A stretch of DNA of 64,000 nucleotides from assembly GCF_000208865.1 (NCBI RefSeq), contig NC_018393.1, positions 1,922,001-1,986,000 on the forward strand. The letters run 5' to 3'. This document shows positions 25,831 to 38,700 of this stretch, piece by piece. The stretch comes from Neospora caninum Liverpool. Taxonomy: Eukaryota; Apicomplexa; Conoidasida; Eucoccidiorida; Sarcocystidae. The notes below the pieces were generated by a model that ran no database searches, was not told where the DNA came from, and was given only the letters and a program-made list of their open reading frames with translations. Each line of letters starts with the position of its first letter. Positions within the stretch are counted from its first letter, which is position 1. A program made the position numbers and the translations under genes.

Positions 25831-26731
25831 CACGGGGGGACGGCGCGTCTCCGGTGATGAGCCACATCGACGGGAACCGTGATTCCGTCAACTGCACATC
25901 TCCAAGCGGTATGTGTTTTTACATTAAGCTCAAATGGCGCTCGTGTCTTTTCCATGTTGAACACACATTGGCCTTCTCCGTTCGCAGCCGAAAATACGGA
26001 AATACCGGTGGTGTGTACAAACCAGGCCAACTCAGAGAGCTCCCGGTGGATTGCAAGGCCGAGGTCACCTCAGTCGCGGCACGGATCCCGTATCTGCACG
26101 GTAATCCGCAGAGAACTTTTTGTCGCGTCAAACTCAGAAGCAAGGCCGAAAAATCGGAGTGTTCCAGCATTCCGCGTTTTTGCCGCTGAGAAGAGGGTAC
26201 GGCAATGGAACAACTCCCGGACGAACGGCAGAACAGCGGTAAAGCTTTCGTTGCAGTGCCGAGTTCACGGCACCGGCGGCGCAAAGCACGAAACCAGGTT
26301 CGCCGAGAAAAAGCTGCCTTTCTACCCCTACGAAGGGTATCGAAAGACACGGGCGGTCATCTCATATGGACCTCGCCTGTCAAGAATCGTCCGGGGCTCC
26401 GCTACGGTAGGCTTAGCTCCATTATTTACGGTTCTGTTTTGCTGTCACTTTACTAGCCAACTCCAGTGTGTTAGAGCCGCCTGAGAAAAATTCCCTCTCA
26501 ATATCTACATCTGTATATAAGCAGTGCGAAAGGTGATACGACATGTAGCTTGTGCGCACATGTAGAAACGTGTGTTTGCGTACACCAATCCGTCAGTGTC
26601 TGGGTGAGGGGAGACAGTCGACAATCCAAGGAGTTTTTGTGCCTCGGCCTGTGGAGAGAACGCCGTCGCCCGGAGAGCGGGTTACGTTTGCACGAGAGGC
26701 GGCGTTTTTTCCGGTTTCCAGTGGTTCGACG

Positions 26732-26905
26732 CTGCAGCCTCCTTTATCGAGAGTACGATGCTGCAGCCTCCTTTATCGAGAGTACGATGCTGCAGCCTCC
26801 TTTATCGAGAGTACGATGCTGCAGCCTCCTTTATCGAGAGTACGATGCTGCAGCCTCCTTTATCGAGAGTACGATGCTGCAGCCTCCTTTCTCTAGGGTA
26901 CGGTA
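26732..26905 (+). repeat. 29-bp minisatellite, six copies
   Basis: Units starting ctgcagcctcctttatcgag lie at 26732, 26761, 26790, 26819, 26848 and 26877. The first five are essentially identical and the sixth has diverged. The unit length is not a multiple of three and contains no stop in any plus frame, so all three frames stay open across it; that open reading is not evidence of a gene. Confidence 0.95.
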
Positions 26906-28640
26906 GGATGCGTGTGCATTTAGTGACCTATATAAAGAAGAGAGAGACTGTTGTCTCCTTGAGATCTCGTGACTCTTTTCGACTGCTAGACCGTGGACAG
27001 GGCGCGGAGCTGGCGCAGGCCGTAGAGAGGGGTGTGACGATGGAGGCGATTGGAATATGCTGCTTGAGTAATACGTTGTTACACCAAATAAAGAGGTAGA
27101 GCAACACTTACGTGCACCGAGTTCCAAGCCTGTTCTTGATTCCTACCTCCCAGAACAACACTATTCCAAAAAGCTCTAAGACTGCTCAACTTTGACACAC
27201 ATTTCCCACTAGGTTTGCGGCCTTGCCTTTACGAGTTGTCAAATGAAGTAGATGTCGTGTAGGTTATCTGGCGTGTGTCGTAGCGGGTGACGACGTGGTG
27301 GGGCCGATGGAAAAAGCTAATTCATGAGCAGGCCGCAGGAGATCGCCTCTCCTTTCCGCGACACTGCTACTCGAGTCAGATTAAACGCGTTGTGGGTGAT
27401 GACGTGGAGTGACTTTTCAAGCCTTGTGGGCGAGGAAAGCACAGGGACTGTCAGGGTCCTTCTGTAGGCCTTGTATCTTCACGAAACGGTGTTCTACAGT
27501 CAGTGAACGTTTTTCAGTTACGTGCTGCACGCTCCTACGAACGCTATCGGGAGAGACGCACATCAGGGTGTTTAATTATTCAGTTTCTCGCGTCGCAGCA
27601 AGACGAATACCGAACGCTCGCTGCTACGGAAACGTAGGTCCTGGAATAGTAGGGGCGCGCGTCAAGGCCTCATCCGTTGTGTAGCCTGTAGTTTTAACCC
27701 GAGTGGGATCTCATATGGTCTCTTAAATGTCTCACTCTATTCTGCGCCAGCAGGGACAATTAGCGTGTCAGGTGCATAACTACATAATATATATAGGTAT
27801 ATATATGTATAAATATGAAGCCCAAACGTGCAATGGGCCACTCGAGAGCGGGCATTCCCGAGCGGAAGAGTTCGTTTCTCCAGACCTTGTTAGATCATGC
27901 ATTCTTTGTGGTCTGTCTTTTTGAAATCTGTCGTCCACCCATAAACGTTTGCGCTTGATCGAGCAAGTGCAGGCCTGCACGTGAGAAACGACGGCCAGAT
28001 CGTGAAGTAAATACTAGAAACTTTCTTGAGTTTCTTTTTGAGTTCTACGGCTCAGCGTGGCCGAGTGGTCGGACGTACTGGCTCCTGCGTTCCAAGATTC
28101 AGTCGACAAGTATCCTGGGGCGGAAACAAAAAACGGGCATGTCCCGAGAATTTTCGCGACGCCATTCTGTAGCAAGAAATCATTCGTGGACGGACCTCAC
28201 TTGATACTGAGAACAGTGGATGCGTAACACGCGTACTACGTCCTTCAGACAGCTGCACTCTCGTGCAATAGTCGCCCGCCGAGCGGTGCACAGGCGTGGC
28301 AGCGACGCCGCGTGTCATCGAACTCCGCCAGCTGTGACCCCGGCACCAATTTTCGCGCACGGGGGGTAATCTACCCTTCCCTCAAAAAACGCTCTTGCGA
28401 CGAAAATACCTGTATATATGCTTCTGAAATGGAAAACATAGTGGAAATACCAACCACACGCCCCTCCATCCCAATATGTAGAAACTCTGTAGATTGACAA
28501 AGATTACTGCATGCAAAGTGTTAGTGGAATACACAAGCCCGCATACTTTATCCAGTTGCAAGCACAGCGTGTATGCTGGGTACTCACATCAGCAAATCAA
28601 TGGGGATCGTTTCACATGAAGATGTAGCACATTCTGAACA

Positions 28641-28666
28641 TATATATATATATATATATATATATA
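28641..28666. repeat. (TA)13 microsatellite
   Basis: Uninterrupted TA repeat about 45 bases beyond the stop codon of the Popeye-like gene, probably in its 3' untranslated or flanking region. Confidence 0.95.
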
Positions 28667-28711
28667 CCTACAGATTGAGTGTTCGAAAATGTTCGATTCC
28701 TACAGTACACA

Positions 28712-31700
28712 TTAAGCCGTGTAGCCGCCAGACCCATCTACAGCTCGACGGTCTATAGGGGTTGTTTCCGTCTTTCTTGACAAATAATTCCGGGAATGAG
28801 TGGGACTCCCTTCCTCAAAACATTCAGCTGTCTTCCGGTCTCCCGGTGCTCCGCCAGTCTCCCTGTCAGCCTCGCTGGGCGAGGCCGCCGGCCCCGGTTG
28901 GGTCCCAGCACGTAGGCGTGAATGCAAAGAACCCTTTTCGCCACTATCCGACGAACTCGTTCTCTTGTCTGCCTCGTTGTCCTGCTGAACAAGTCCGTGC
29001 GCTCCCTGTGCGCCTTCGCCTTTCTTCTCTGCGCCGGTCCAAGAGGCCTCCAAACGCGAGCCCAGCAATGCAGTCGTCCCCCCGGTTGCATCAACCAGTT
29101 TCTCTTCTTTCTTCTCCCCGTCACTTCCCACCGGCGTTTGTGCCTCCTTCTCTCCCCCGCCGCCACTCGGGCTGCCGTCTGCCGCTCTGCCACCATTCCT
29201 CAGAAAACTCAGCGTCAGCACAGAGTACAATGCGCGTCCGACGGTGCCCGCGAAGCCTCCGTCTGACCGGTGTCTCTCCCCGCGTTCAAACTCTTCCAAG
29301 GACCAGCCACAGCGACGCAAAGCCTCAATGTGCTGAGCCTCGCTGATTCCTCGCCGCGCTCTCCACTCCTGCAAGAAGCTCCGCTCTTCGGTCTGCACAG
29401 CGCCATCTGCGAGAACACCTGCCACGACAGAGTCGTAGTTGTTGACAGCCAGGCGCAATGACTGAGGACACAAACAGAGGAAACAACAGGAAGGCAAGCA
29501 TAAAAGGACAGTGTCAAACCGCCCTCCCCATATGCACTTTGTTTTTAATGTGGCAACAGCACACGCGCACATGTGGGAAATTTCAACACTCGGGGGCAAA
29601 AGCCATCCACGCAAGTGACCGAACATACATCTTCAGAGACGACACCGGATCCCTTCGATGCTCTTCCATGTGCCAACTTCACGGTCTCTCAGCCCACCAC
29701 ATGCAGGTTCCTCGTTGCTACATCGTCGGTACAGATATGGTACACATCCCGAAAAGGCAGCTACAAAAGCAAAGTCACGGCACCTCTGTTTAAGTTGCTG
29801 TAGAAGCCCAAGAAAAAAAAACCGGATCCATCGTTGGGCCCAGTTGCGCCCTCCCTCACGACCACCCACCGCAGGGACGGGTCTTTGAAAAAAAACGCCT
29901 CCACCCCTGCGTGAGAAATCGCAAGTTTCCTCGCAGCCATAGGCCGCAAACGTCCTCGTGGTATTGCACGCATGAATATATCTTCCGGTTCTACTACTAC
30001 TACTATAGTCTGTTTCAGCAAGAAACGAATACTGGCAAACACACATACATGTAGATATCTGTATTCCTATGCATGTAGAACAAAAATATGCACATGAGCA
30101 TACACCTTATGCTCGCATGTACACGGAGGAGAGACTGAAGGAGCCGACATGGGCGCTTGTTTTTCGTATCTCACTTGTGCATATGCCCGTTCGACGAGGA
30201 CTGAAGTGAGACCTTGGAGGACAGGGAAGCCGACTTTGACGGGGTCGTCGAGAATAAATCGAGCAGCAGTTTCGATATCGAAGACAAGGACGTCGCAGTC
30301 TGTGACACACACAGCTCGTTTGTCAGACGCTCTCCCCGACTCGAGGGACTCTGCGATTTCTTTTTCCTGTGTCGACCTCGCCTCTTCCTCTCTGAGCATG
30401 CCTCGTGGGCTGCGGCGGCGGCCGGAGCGCAGAAAACGTGACCAAATCGCTTCTTCTTCCTCTTCGTCCTCCTCTTCTTCCGAGACCACGGCGGCTTCGT
30501 GGAAATAGGACGCCCTAGTGTGGGCGGCTGGACCCTCCGCGGCCTCGGGTGCACCTGTTTTTGTCGAGGCAGGGTCTTCCCTTTCCTGGAGAGGCGGCAA
30601 GAGCAGGCCTTCTTCTTCCTCTTCCTCCTCTTTCTCTCCGGGCCCCTCTGGCACGTTCAGCCCCCTAGTCGGCATAGCCCATGCAGCGCCACTTGGCGCC
30701 TCACTCCCCAGAGCCTCCGGGACGCGCGCATCGCTTCCTCCTCGCCCTGTGCCGAGGTCTCTGGTAAACGCGCCCTCCCCTGTCCCACGAGAGCCTTTTT
30801 CCCCTTGTTGGGGATCGTCGGGCGTCGGTAGGGAACCTGTGGGATCAGACGACAGAGGCAAGACACTGGACTGGGTACCTCGTAAACCAAGGCCTTCGGC
30901 GTTGCCTTCGTCAGCGCCCTCCTTTTCTTCCCGCCTTGTCTCTGCTTCAATTCCTGCTCCTCCTTCGGCGCCCTCTCGGCTTGCCGGAGTTCCATTGCCG
31001 CCGGTTCCGCGACTGAGCACTGCTGTGTATGCAGGCGTCTCGGCAGGGCCGCCTGTCGCTGAATATTCTCGTAGCGCAGTCGGAGGTTCCGTGTCTTCCG
31101 CTCTGGCCGACCCCTGACCCCCGTCTCCGCTAGGCGTCTGCACCACGCCCACCGCCTGTGGGCTTCCGGCGACGGTCACGGGAGACGACGTAGGGCTCGG
31201 ATCACTTCCACTGGCTCCAGGCGCCCCCGTCGAGGCCTTGGATTTCTTCGTCGCTTCCCCGAGGGCAGCCAGGCGCCTCAGCGCCGACACGTAGGAGAGA
31301 AACGCCTCGAGACCTACGACAGGGGCGCCGTCGCTCCCATTGTAGTGTTCCAGGAGGTCTCCGTGCTGGTACACGTCGACTCTCCCTCTGAGAATGAACA
31401 GCAGCTTCTTTGCCGGCTCGCCAGGGCGCGCGATCTCCGTCCCTGCAGGCAGCGTCTCCCACTGGCCTACCGATAACAGGGTGCGGAAACGGCGAGGCGA
31501 GAGGCCTGCTGGGAGGAAGTATTTCTCGAAGACGTCGAGTTCATCATTCGTGAACCCGACCTCGTTGTGCTCCGTCAGGTAGCGGTACAGCATGAAGAAG
31601 TTGAGGGAAAAGAACACAACGTTCCAAGCCGCAGCGTCGGTCATAGAAGGCCTCCGGGTGTAGTTGTACGAAAAAAAGCAAATGCCGGCGAGAAGGTTGA

Positions 31701-34700
31701 AGCCTCGAAGCAGACGCATATCCGCCATAACCGTCCCCGTCAGCGACAGAACGGAGCCCATCGTGACCAACACATTGCCGTTCTGATAGCACCACTCACT
31801 CAGCCGCGAGCGGAGCAACGAGAAGTGCGTTCCGGCGTTCCCGTAGACTCTCTGGAAAAAGGGCGAGGCGCCCGACCAGCGGCCATCCAGCTCGGAGGCA
31901 GACGCAAAAACGAGATTCCGAATCTGGTCAGAAAGAGAAGACGCTAGGCGCGTCAGACACGTCCACACATCTTCGCTGGACAACCTTCTTTCCACGCTTT
32001 CGGCTGTCTTGGCAAGCACCAACAAATTGGTGGAACAGCGACCGTCGAGTTTCGCCGGCTTCACAGTTTCTTCTGCGACAAAGGGAAAGGCTGGCGCGAT
32101 TTCTGGCGGCTTCGTAGGAGGAAAGGACGGAGACGCTGCGGCGGCCACAGGTTCCTGAAATGTCTCCGCCGCCCGCTCGACTTCGTCAGGTGTCCCTGGA
32201 AGTCCTTCCTGCAGCCGCGAACCAAGCGCATCTGACAAAGAGGACTTTTGCCTAGTGCGCTCCCCCTTTGGTGCCTGTGTAGCATTCCTATCGTCGCTGG
32301 GGCCGTGCGTCTCGAGGCGTTCCCAGGCTGTCTCCGCGTTCGCCCGCTGCTCTCCCCCGACCATCGAGGAACTCACCGAATGGGACGCCCCTCGGCCTTC
32401 CTTGCCGCTTCCATGCTCTGCGCTAACTTCTCCTGTTATTTGGTCGCCTCGTTTAGCTGGCTCTCGCTGCATGCGCACGCTACGGACGGGTGCACCAGCC
32501 TCTGGAGGCTCCGTAACCAATACCTGACTGGCGCCCGAAGCGTCGCGGCCTACAATCAAGTCCCTCGCGCTGTCTCCAGGTTCTCCGAGCGCTGTCCCTT
32601 CTGCTCGTGCCGGCTTCGACTCTGCGGAGACACATCCATCCCGCTGCATCTTTCCTGGGAGTGGCCTCGAAGCTACCGTCCGTCCTTTCTCGAGGTCACC
32701 GAGAGATCCGACACAGCGCGCGCGATCTCTCTCAGGTGTCTGAGGGTCGGCGTCCACCATACGCACAAACGCCTCGTCTCCTCGCGTCTCTTCACGCGCC
32801 TCCTTCAGGATGTCTTCTTTCTTTGGGGAGACTGCACGGTGAGACACGGCCGCCGCCACCGAGGAACTGGCTTCGGCCGCTTTCTTGTCTCGACTCGTGT
32901 CTTGCGATTGCCCCTGCTCTCCCTCTTCGGAAACTGGAGAGGTCGTGTCAGTCTTCTCTCCGCTCAGGCGAACACTCGCAGAAGAAAGATCAGTCGCCGA
33001 AGACGCGTCGGCTCGGGGCGCTCCCGGCGAATGAAACTCCGCGGGAAGAGGGCGTGGGGCTGCGTGAGCCAGTGCGGTGGAGCTTGCCTCCCCAGCGGGG
33101 CTTTCGGTCCATCCAACACGTCGCTTATTCTTTGGCCTTCGTCCTATCCCTTTGCCAGAAATTCTCGGGGCTGCGCTGCGCTGGTGGTCACGCCAGGCTC
33201 CGGAGCTAAAGACTCTGTCTCTTCTCCCGCTTTCACTCTGGCACGTTCGCAGCAGCAGTGGCGCGTCCGGTAGAGTAGAACAAGATGCACGCAAGGCGCC
33301 TCTCCGAAGATCCCATTCACGATGTCTGGACACCCCGGTTCTCTTCCGCTTTGAAAAAGGCAGCGTCTGTTTCCTCGAGCGAAACAGTCGATCGTACAAA
33401 CCCTTGAGGGCAGCATTCGCAAGGACGGGAAACTGGTGATTCATGTATAATCCTCGCGGCAGAGGGGAAGGCGGCGTCGAGGCGGGCGAGCGAACTAGGT
33501 GTGCCGGGGCGATATGTCGCAACGCGTGATCAGGCGGTTCAGCCGGGTGCCGTCCTGACGGATCGCGGGAACATCGCGCGGAAATCCCCGTTCTTCCAAT
33601 CGCTTGAGTTCCTCTGTCCTTTCTGTCCCCGGCGAAGAGACGATTGACCTCTTCAGTCCACTCGAGGGCCTCAGCGACCGCCGCCATTCTCCGCGCCGCC
33701 GCTGCCGCCGCCGCAGCCGCCACGGCTGCGCCTTCAGCGCGGGAGGCGTGGATCGGGACGCGACCGGGGGAAGAAGCGCGCGAAGCCAACGAAGGACCGC
33801 GAGAGAGAGGAAAGGATGACGAAGGAGAGAAAGATGCAGGCGACGGCGACGAATGGGAAGACGGGAAAGCAGATGATGGGGGAAAATACGAGATAGGAGG
33901 AGAAAAAGAGGCCCGGTAAAGAGGGGGCCCAAAGTGAGGAGACAGGGCGGCTGGAGACCCAGGGGAACGATGACGGTGGAGGCGTTCGGAGACGCCCGCG
34001 TGACCCTCTGGACTCGAGTCTTTTAAATGCGGAGACGCTGGAAGGAGCAAATCATCGAGCAGGTGGTTCCAGGCTGTCGTGTCTTCCTGCTGAAGTTCGA
34101 GAGGACCCGGTGGGTGTTGGGAAAACGACGATTGATCCGGTAACGTGGAAGAGGGATCTGAGTCTCCAAGGTGACGGGGAGACAACCGATGCGGAGCTGA
34201 GGAAAAACGAGGAGGCTCCGACGAGGGAGGAGGAGAACAAAACGAAGCAAACGAGGAAGCCCCATCGCTGCGACGCGTTTCATCTGCTGAATGCCGACCC
34301 GCCACAAATTCAATCTCAGATTCACCCGATCCCCCGGCAGCTGCCAACGACGGAGATTGCTTTTCGTGTGGCGGTGGACATCCTGCGACAGACGCTCCTG
34401 CGTTTGTGCTTGCTGCTTCAGGTACATCTGGGGAGTTCGCTTGGCCTTCCCGCCCCTCCCGGAAGTCTCCTGTTCTGCCGGTTGAAGAAGCGTCTTCTTT
34501 CCTGCGGTCACCTCCAGGCAGAGAGGATCTCGGCTCGCTAGCAAAAAAACACAGGGAGTCGACAGCGAGTGGAGAAGACGATGAAGACGAGCGTGGGGGG
34601 GCAGGCCGCCAGAAAGCGGCACCAAAGCCGCCCGAGGGAAAGGAGCGAGGAGGGTTCCGGCAAATATCACCGAAGGAAGCAGACACAGAAAAGGAAGAAG

Positions 34701-35706
34701 GACCAGACGAGGAAGCCGGAGCAGAGGGCTGGAAGGCGGAAGGGAAAGACGGTGAGAGCAGGAAGGAGTAGGAAGACAACACAAGAGCAGACGTCGACGA
34801 GGGCGCGCCGCATGAGCAGGAGTGGAGAGAGCGTGCGGACACAGTAGCAGGCCCAGAGGCGTGAACAGGAAAGAGAGGAGATGTGGCGGAGGCGACGGGC
34901 GACACCACCTTCGTTGACAACCTGGCAGACGAGAGATTCCTACTTGATCGTGGAGATCCAGGGGGTCGAACGCAAGGCGTCACCTGGGGACACCCTGTGC
35001 ACCTCTCCAAGCTGTCATATCTAAACGAGGACGGTCCCGGTTCACGGCAAGATCCCCGCGACTGGTCGTGGGAGTCTGCCCACACAGGAGTTGCGCGCTT
35101 GGGACCAAGTTTGCTTCTTCGGGCTTTGGTACCCTTTGGTCCCGCCGGACGACACAAGACGTTTCTCCCCGTTCCCTGGAGAGAAGACGAAGGATGGGGC
35201 AAGAAGAAAGGTAGAGATGAGACCGGGCGCACACAAGAAGGCGAAGGTGGAAGTGTCAACGAGGGTCTGGAGCAGAATGAGAGCCGCGACACAGACCGAG
35301 TCTGAAGGCACACTGGAGCGGAAGCGGATGCACAGCAGTGAGCGCTGCCAATGGGAAGAGGAGGAGACACCGCCAGCCAACAGTGTGTCGGCAAAGCTGT
35401 ATCGGTGGGGACTGCTTTGGGCGGGGTTGAGGGTGAATAGATTCCCCTGGAAGAACTCGCCGTCGCCGATGACGTCAAAAAGGACGAGGGTGACCGCTTC
35501 GAGAAAACGGCAGTGTGCAGGTTTGAGTGGCGCGGCGAAAAATATGCGGACCAGTCCGAAGAGGATATGGATGAGCCCGACAAGGCCACAGGTGATGGGA
35601 ACGACGCTTTTGGACCTGGACACGAGGCAGGCCCCCCACGCGAACAAGGCATCCTCCGACGAGTGTGTCGAGCAGACGCAAAAACGTCATTCAGAGCAGA
35701 CGCCAT
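28712..35706 (-). CDS. Giant three-span membrane protein with an interrupted Popeye/cNMP-binding-like domain
   Basis: Two exons, 35706-30175 and 29461-28712, joined in phase 0 (donor caa|gtgaga, acceptor cctcag), about 2,093 residues. Residues 1 to about 1,290 are Ser/Pro/Ala-rich and without a recognised domain. Three hydrophobic segments follow (about 1,308-1,385, including LLAGICFFSYNY and WNVVFFSLNFFMLY), then a cNMP-binding-type beta fold: FEKYFLPAGLSPRRFRTLL, LPAGTEIARPGE, KLLFILRGRVDVY, ending VVGLEAFLS at about 1,465. Its expected next strand, RAVCVTDCDVLVFD, comes only at about 1,796, after a Glu/Ser-rich insert. Three spans followed directly by this fold match Popeye-domain proteins, which bind cAMP in animals; binding here is not shown. 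The canonical DSPE motif is absent. Exon 2 starts with a helical ADG...EER motif, then disorder. The start at 35706 (aatATGgcg) is preferred; the frame is open to 35892. Confidence 0.8.
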
Positions 35707-38700
35707 ATTCAACGCCAAGAAACTCTGTATGCAGAAGGACTCATTTTCACTTCCCAGGCTCAGTACGGTGAGACATGGCCGAAAGTTTCCGAGGCCATAC
35801 AGAGGGGCGATACAGACACAAAGGAGGAAATAACTTGATTTGGTGGTGACCAAATGCTGTCGGAAAAGGAACCGTGAAGAGTAGAGAAACAAGCATAGAC
35901 AGGTCCAGAGAATGCTCCAATAGTTTGTTTTGGCGCGGCGTGCGAGACAGGCAGGATTGACGTACTATAGGGATACCGGGAGCGCGGAACGCGCTACTTT
36001 CGTCGTGCTGTGCCAAACTGGGAGAGGTTCTTTTCTGTCTTCTTTCGGGCAATTCTCGCCGATCCTCTTCAGAGTCTCTCTGGGTACACGGAGCGTCTGA
36101 GTTGAGTGTTTTGTCTTGAATCGGCCTGGCAGCGGGCCCGAGCTTTTCAGTGCTTGTACAGTGGAACCCGCTGTTTGCATGCGCGAGAATTGAGCTCTAC
36201 GCTGGAGAACTGTCACTGGCTACGCGTTTCCCATTTTCTTCTGTTCCTCATACCACTACTCTTCCCGAAAAACATTCTGGGCTTTTCCGTGTATTCCTCT
36301 GGTTTTACTTTGAGGAAAGTCGCTCCGTGCTCGGAGCATTGTGTAGCCAGTCACAGCTGCCTTCAGTCTCATCTGTGTGGCAGCAGGTTAGACAGCGCTC
36401 CCTTGCAAAGCATTTACACTTGTGTAGTTGTTTTTGGAAGGCTTGTTCGAGGCACAATCAGTGCCTCCAGTTGTCACACATGAAGAAGGCCTCAGTGGAA
36501 TCTCTTCTTATGTAATTATGTGTGCAAGCAGTGGGCGAATCGGGACCTAGGAGCTCGGCAACCGCTACCAGGCAGCGGTGAAAACCAGGAATAGCAAAGT
36601 TCCAGACGCTCCGGGCACCCTGAATGGAAACCGTGCTAGAGGGAAAAAGCAGTTTCTCGCACCTGGCGAATCAGCGATATGCCTGACGCGGGATTGAGTG
36701 CTGTCTCACAAATGTGGTTCGCTTGTCGCTGGTATTCACCAGGAGAACGGCTACGAAAAAATTGAGAGGCATGTCCGCAGACCTACGAAATTAGAGGAGG
36801 CGCGCCACCACATGCGACGAAAGGACACAGTAACGGGTCGCGGCAGGAAGCACACTGAATGGGAAAGATGGGAAAGCTCACGTCCATGCACTGAGACACG
36901 GCAAATTGGTTGTCAACCTGCGCATGATGCTAGTGACGGTTGAGTAAAGTGTGTGCGACTGAAGATCAAGGGCACTATTACCACGCACCATTCGGATCCT
37001 TGGAATCAAGTGTTTCTTTAGGTTCAACAACTGGTTCCCTGTTAAGTTCATCAATTGAACTTAGTACTCCACGGTGGCATACGAACTCCTGGGATGTCTT
37101 TCTATCGCCACCACCCATCCTGTTTTCAATGTAACAACGACTTGGTCCATTCAGTCTTCTCCAGTTCCGTCGAACACTAGTGACTGTTGACTGGCGACTC
37201 CAGGGTGTGCAGGTTTGGAGCGTCTGTTTAGTTCCGCAATCCAACAGCAAATCCTCAATGTTTTGAGTGTTTCCTTCCTTTCCTTGTTCCTTTGTAAAAG
37301 TTGCTCCAAACAGAAATCCACACTCTACCACGCAGTTCTGGCCAGTCTGTATTTAAGTTTTCCTTTCTACAACCTCGACCTGTGCAACAAGCCAGTGACA
37401 TAGCATGGGTTGCATTTAGGTGGAGAAACATTACCGACTTCGCTGCTAGACGGGGCGTTTACGAAGACCGCCTGCACTCGCTTGATACGTTTGTCTCTGC
37501 GCATTTCACGGTAGAGATGGACTGTCGCGTGCTGAAGTAGCCAAGAGTTTCATAGAACACTTTAGAGTGACCGCGAAATGCGCCCACTGTTTCCATTGTT
37601 AGAGAATCATGACAATTCACTTCTGGTCACGTGCGACTACTGTAGTACACTACTGGTTTTGAAACGCTCGTAGACGGCATGAGATATGGCGGCTTTCTCC
37701 GCACGAGTGGTGCCCAGTTGAGATCAAAGACGAGGTCTGACGGTGCCATCACAACGACGAAAGGACGTACTTTGTTCGGTGCTAAAAAGTTCAGGCTTCT
37801 CAAAAAAAATCTTTGCAAACAGTCCAAAACAAAGCGAGGGCAGATATTCGCTGCAGAAGTTGGTGTCAATCGAGAGAGAACGGGAGTTCCCTTTCTCCTG
37901 CTGCATGAAAATTATATCTCTCTTGTTTCAATGAGCATCGTAGTACCAGAGTTACATTGCCTAAGGCACCACGATCCGGTGTTTGAGTTTCACGGCTGAA
38001 AAGGAGCAAAGATGCGGGGCAGCGTCTTGGCCTCCAGCAGTACGAGGCAGTCAACGCTGCACCATCATGTTGACGAGACATTAAACTCAAAGCCTATACT
38101 CAGGTTTGTACGCGGAGACTCTTGTGGTATGCTGTAGGAAGACATTTGCGTTCATACCCCTATCATTTTGTTTTTTGGTGCAAGAAACCTCCTTGCTGCT
38201 AATAGGCCTAAATGACAGCTCTTCCGCGGCACCTCACGTTACCTGCCGTGAACCGTTTAATAGAAGCATTCTTTACGATCCGACAGAGCGATCCCCCAGC
38301 TCACTGATGCCCACAGCAACCCCACGCTCTACGCCATTACTGCACGCTTCCGTTCGTGTGCGCTTCCCGACAAACGCATACACAACTGATGTGGAAGCGC
38401 ATCGCAGTGTGCAGCTTTGCAGCCGCGAGCTAACAAACACAAATAGACTAGTACCCTCAATTAAGCAGCATGCGATCATGCATCACATCGTAACACGAGC
38501 AGGATCGACGTATGCCGATTACACAGCTGCTGAGTTCCGGGTGGTTTTTGTCCGTGTGCAGGAGCACTGAGGCCAGTGGGTTTGCCTGAGTTCCCGTACG
38601 AAGGACACAGAAAATGCCGAGGTCCTGGGCTAAACAGAGTGGTGGCCTGTCCTGGATTATGAGCTCTTCAGTTTAGACAACGCACACCAGAAATCGATGT

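Larger units (their letters stand above)
23396..28711. other. 5.3-kb intergenic region, no supportable gene; promoter side of the CELF gene
   Basis: This stretch lies between the start of the CELF gene and the 3' end of the Popeye-like gene, both on the minus strand. The longest frames (for example 25659-26189 and 25879-26484 on +) show no domain, no consistent splice partners and no bias that sets them apart from overlapping frames. It holds the 40-bp duplication, the 29-bp minisatellite and a (TA)n tract listed separately. Part of the right end is probably the 3' untranslated region of the Popeye-like gene, and the left end the promoter and 5' untranslated region of CELF. Confidence 0.55.

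Noticed and set aside
25659..26484. Plus-strand frames of 176 and 201 residues
   Set aside because: They overlap each other and a 143-residue minus frame, include the 40-bp duplication, and show no domain or splice continuity.
26732..26905. CRISPR-like direct repeats
   Set aside because: The units are contiguous with no spacers, and the DNA is eukaryotic nuclear.
26550..27099. Overlapping frames with repeated LQPPLSRVRCCSLLYREYD-type peptides
   Set aside because: They result from the 29-bp minisatellite being open in all frames; no splice sites, domain or start context support a gene.
28050..28110. tRNA-like A-box (tggccgagtgg) resembling the start of a Ser/Leu tRNA
   Set aside because: No complementary 3' acceptor strand, no convincing B-box and no anticodon stem within 100 bases; a pseudo-tRNA or chance match at most.
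30149..35833. Many long plus-strand frames (for example 32248-33273 and 30518-31117)
   Set aside because: They are antisense shadows of the GC-rich, low-complexity Popeye-like exon on the minus strand and have no motifs.
35707..35892. Upstream Met at 35892 as start of the Popeye-like protein
   Set aside because: The first 62 residues are hydrophobic/Cys-rich and unlike the rest; the Met at 35706 has a better context. It is not fully excluded.
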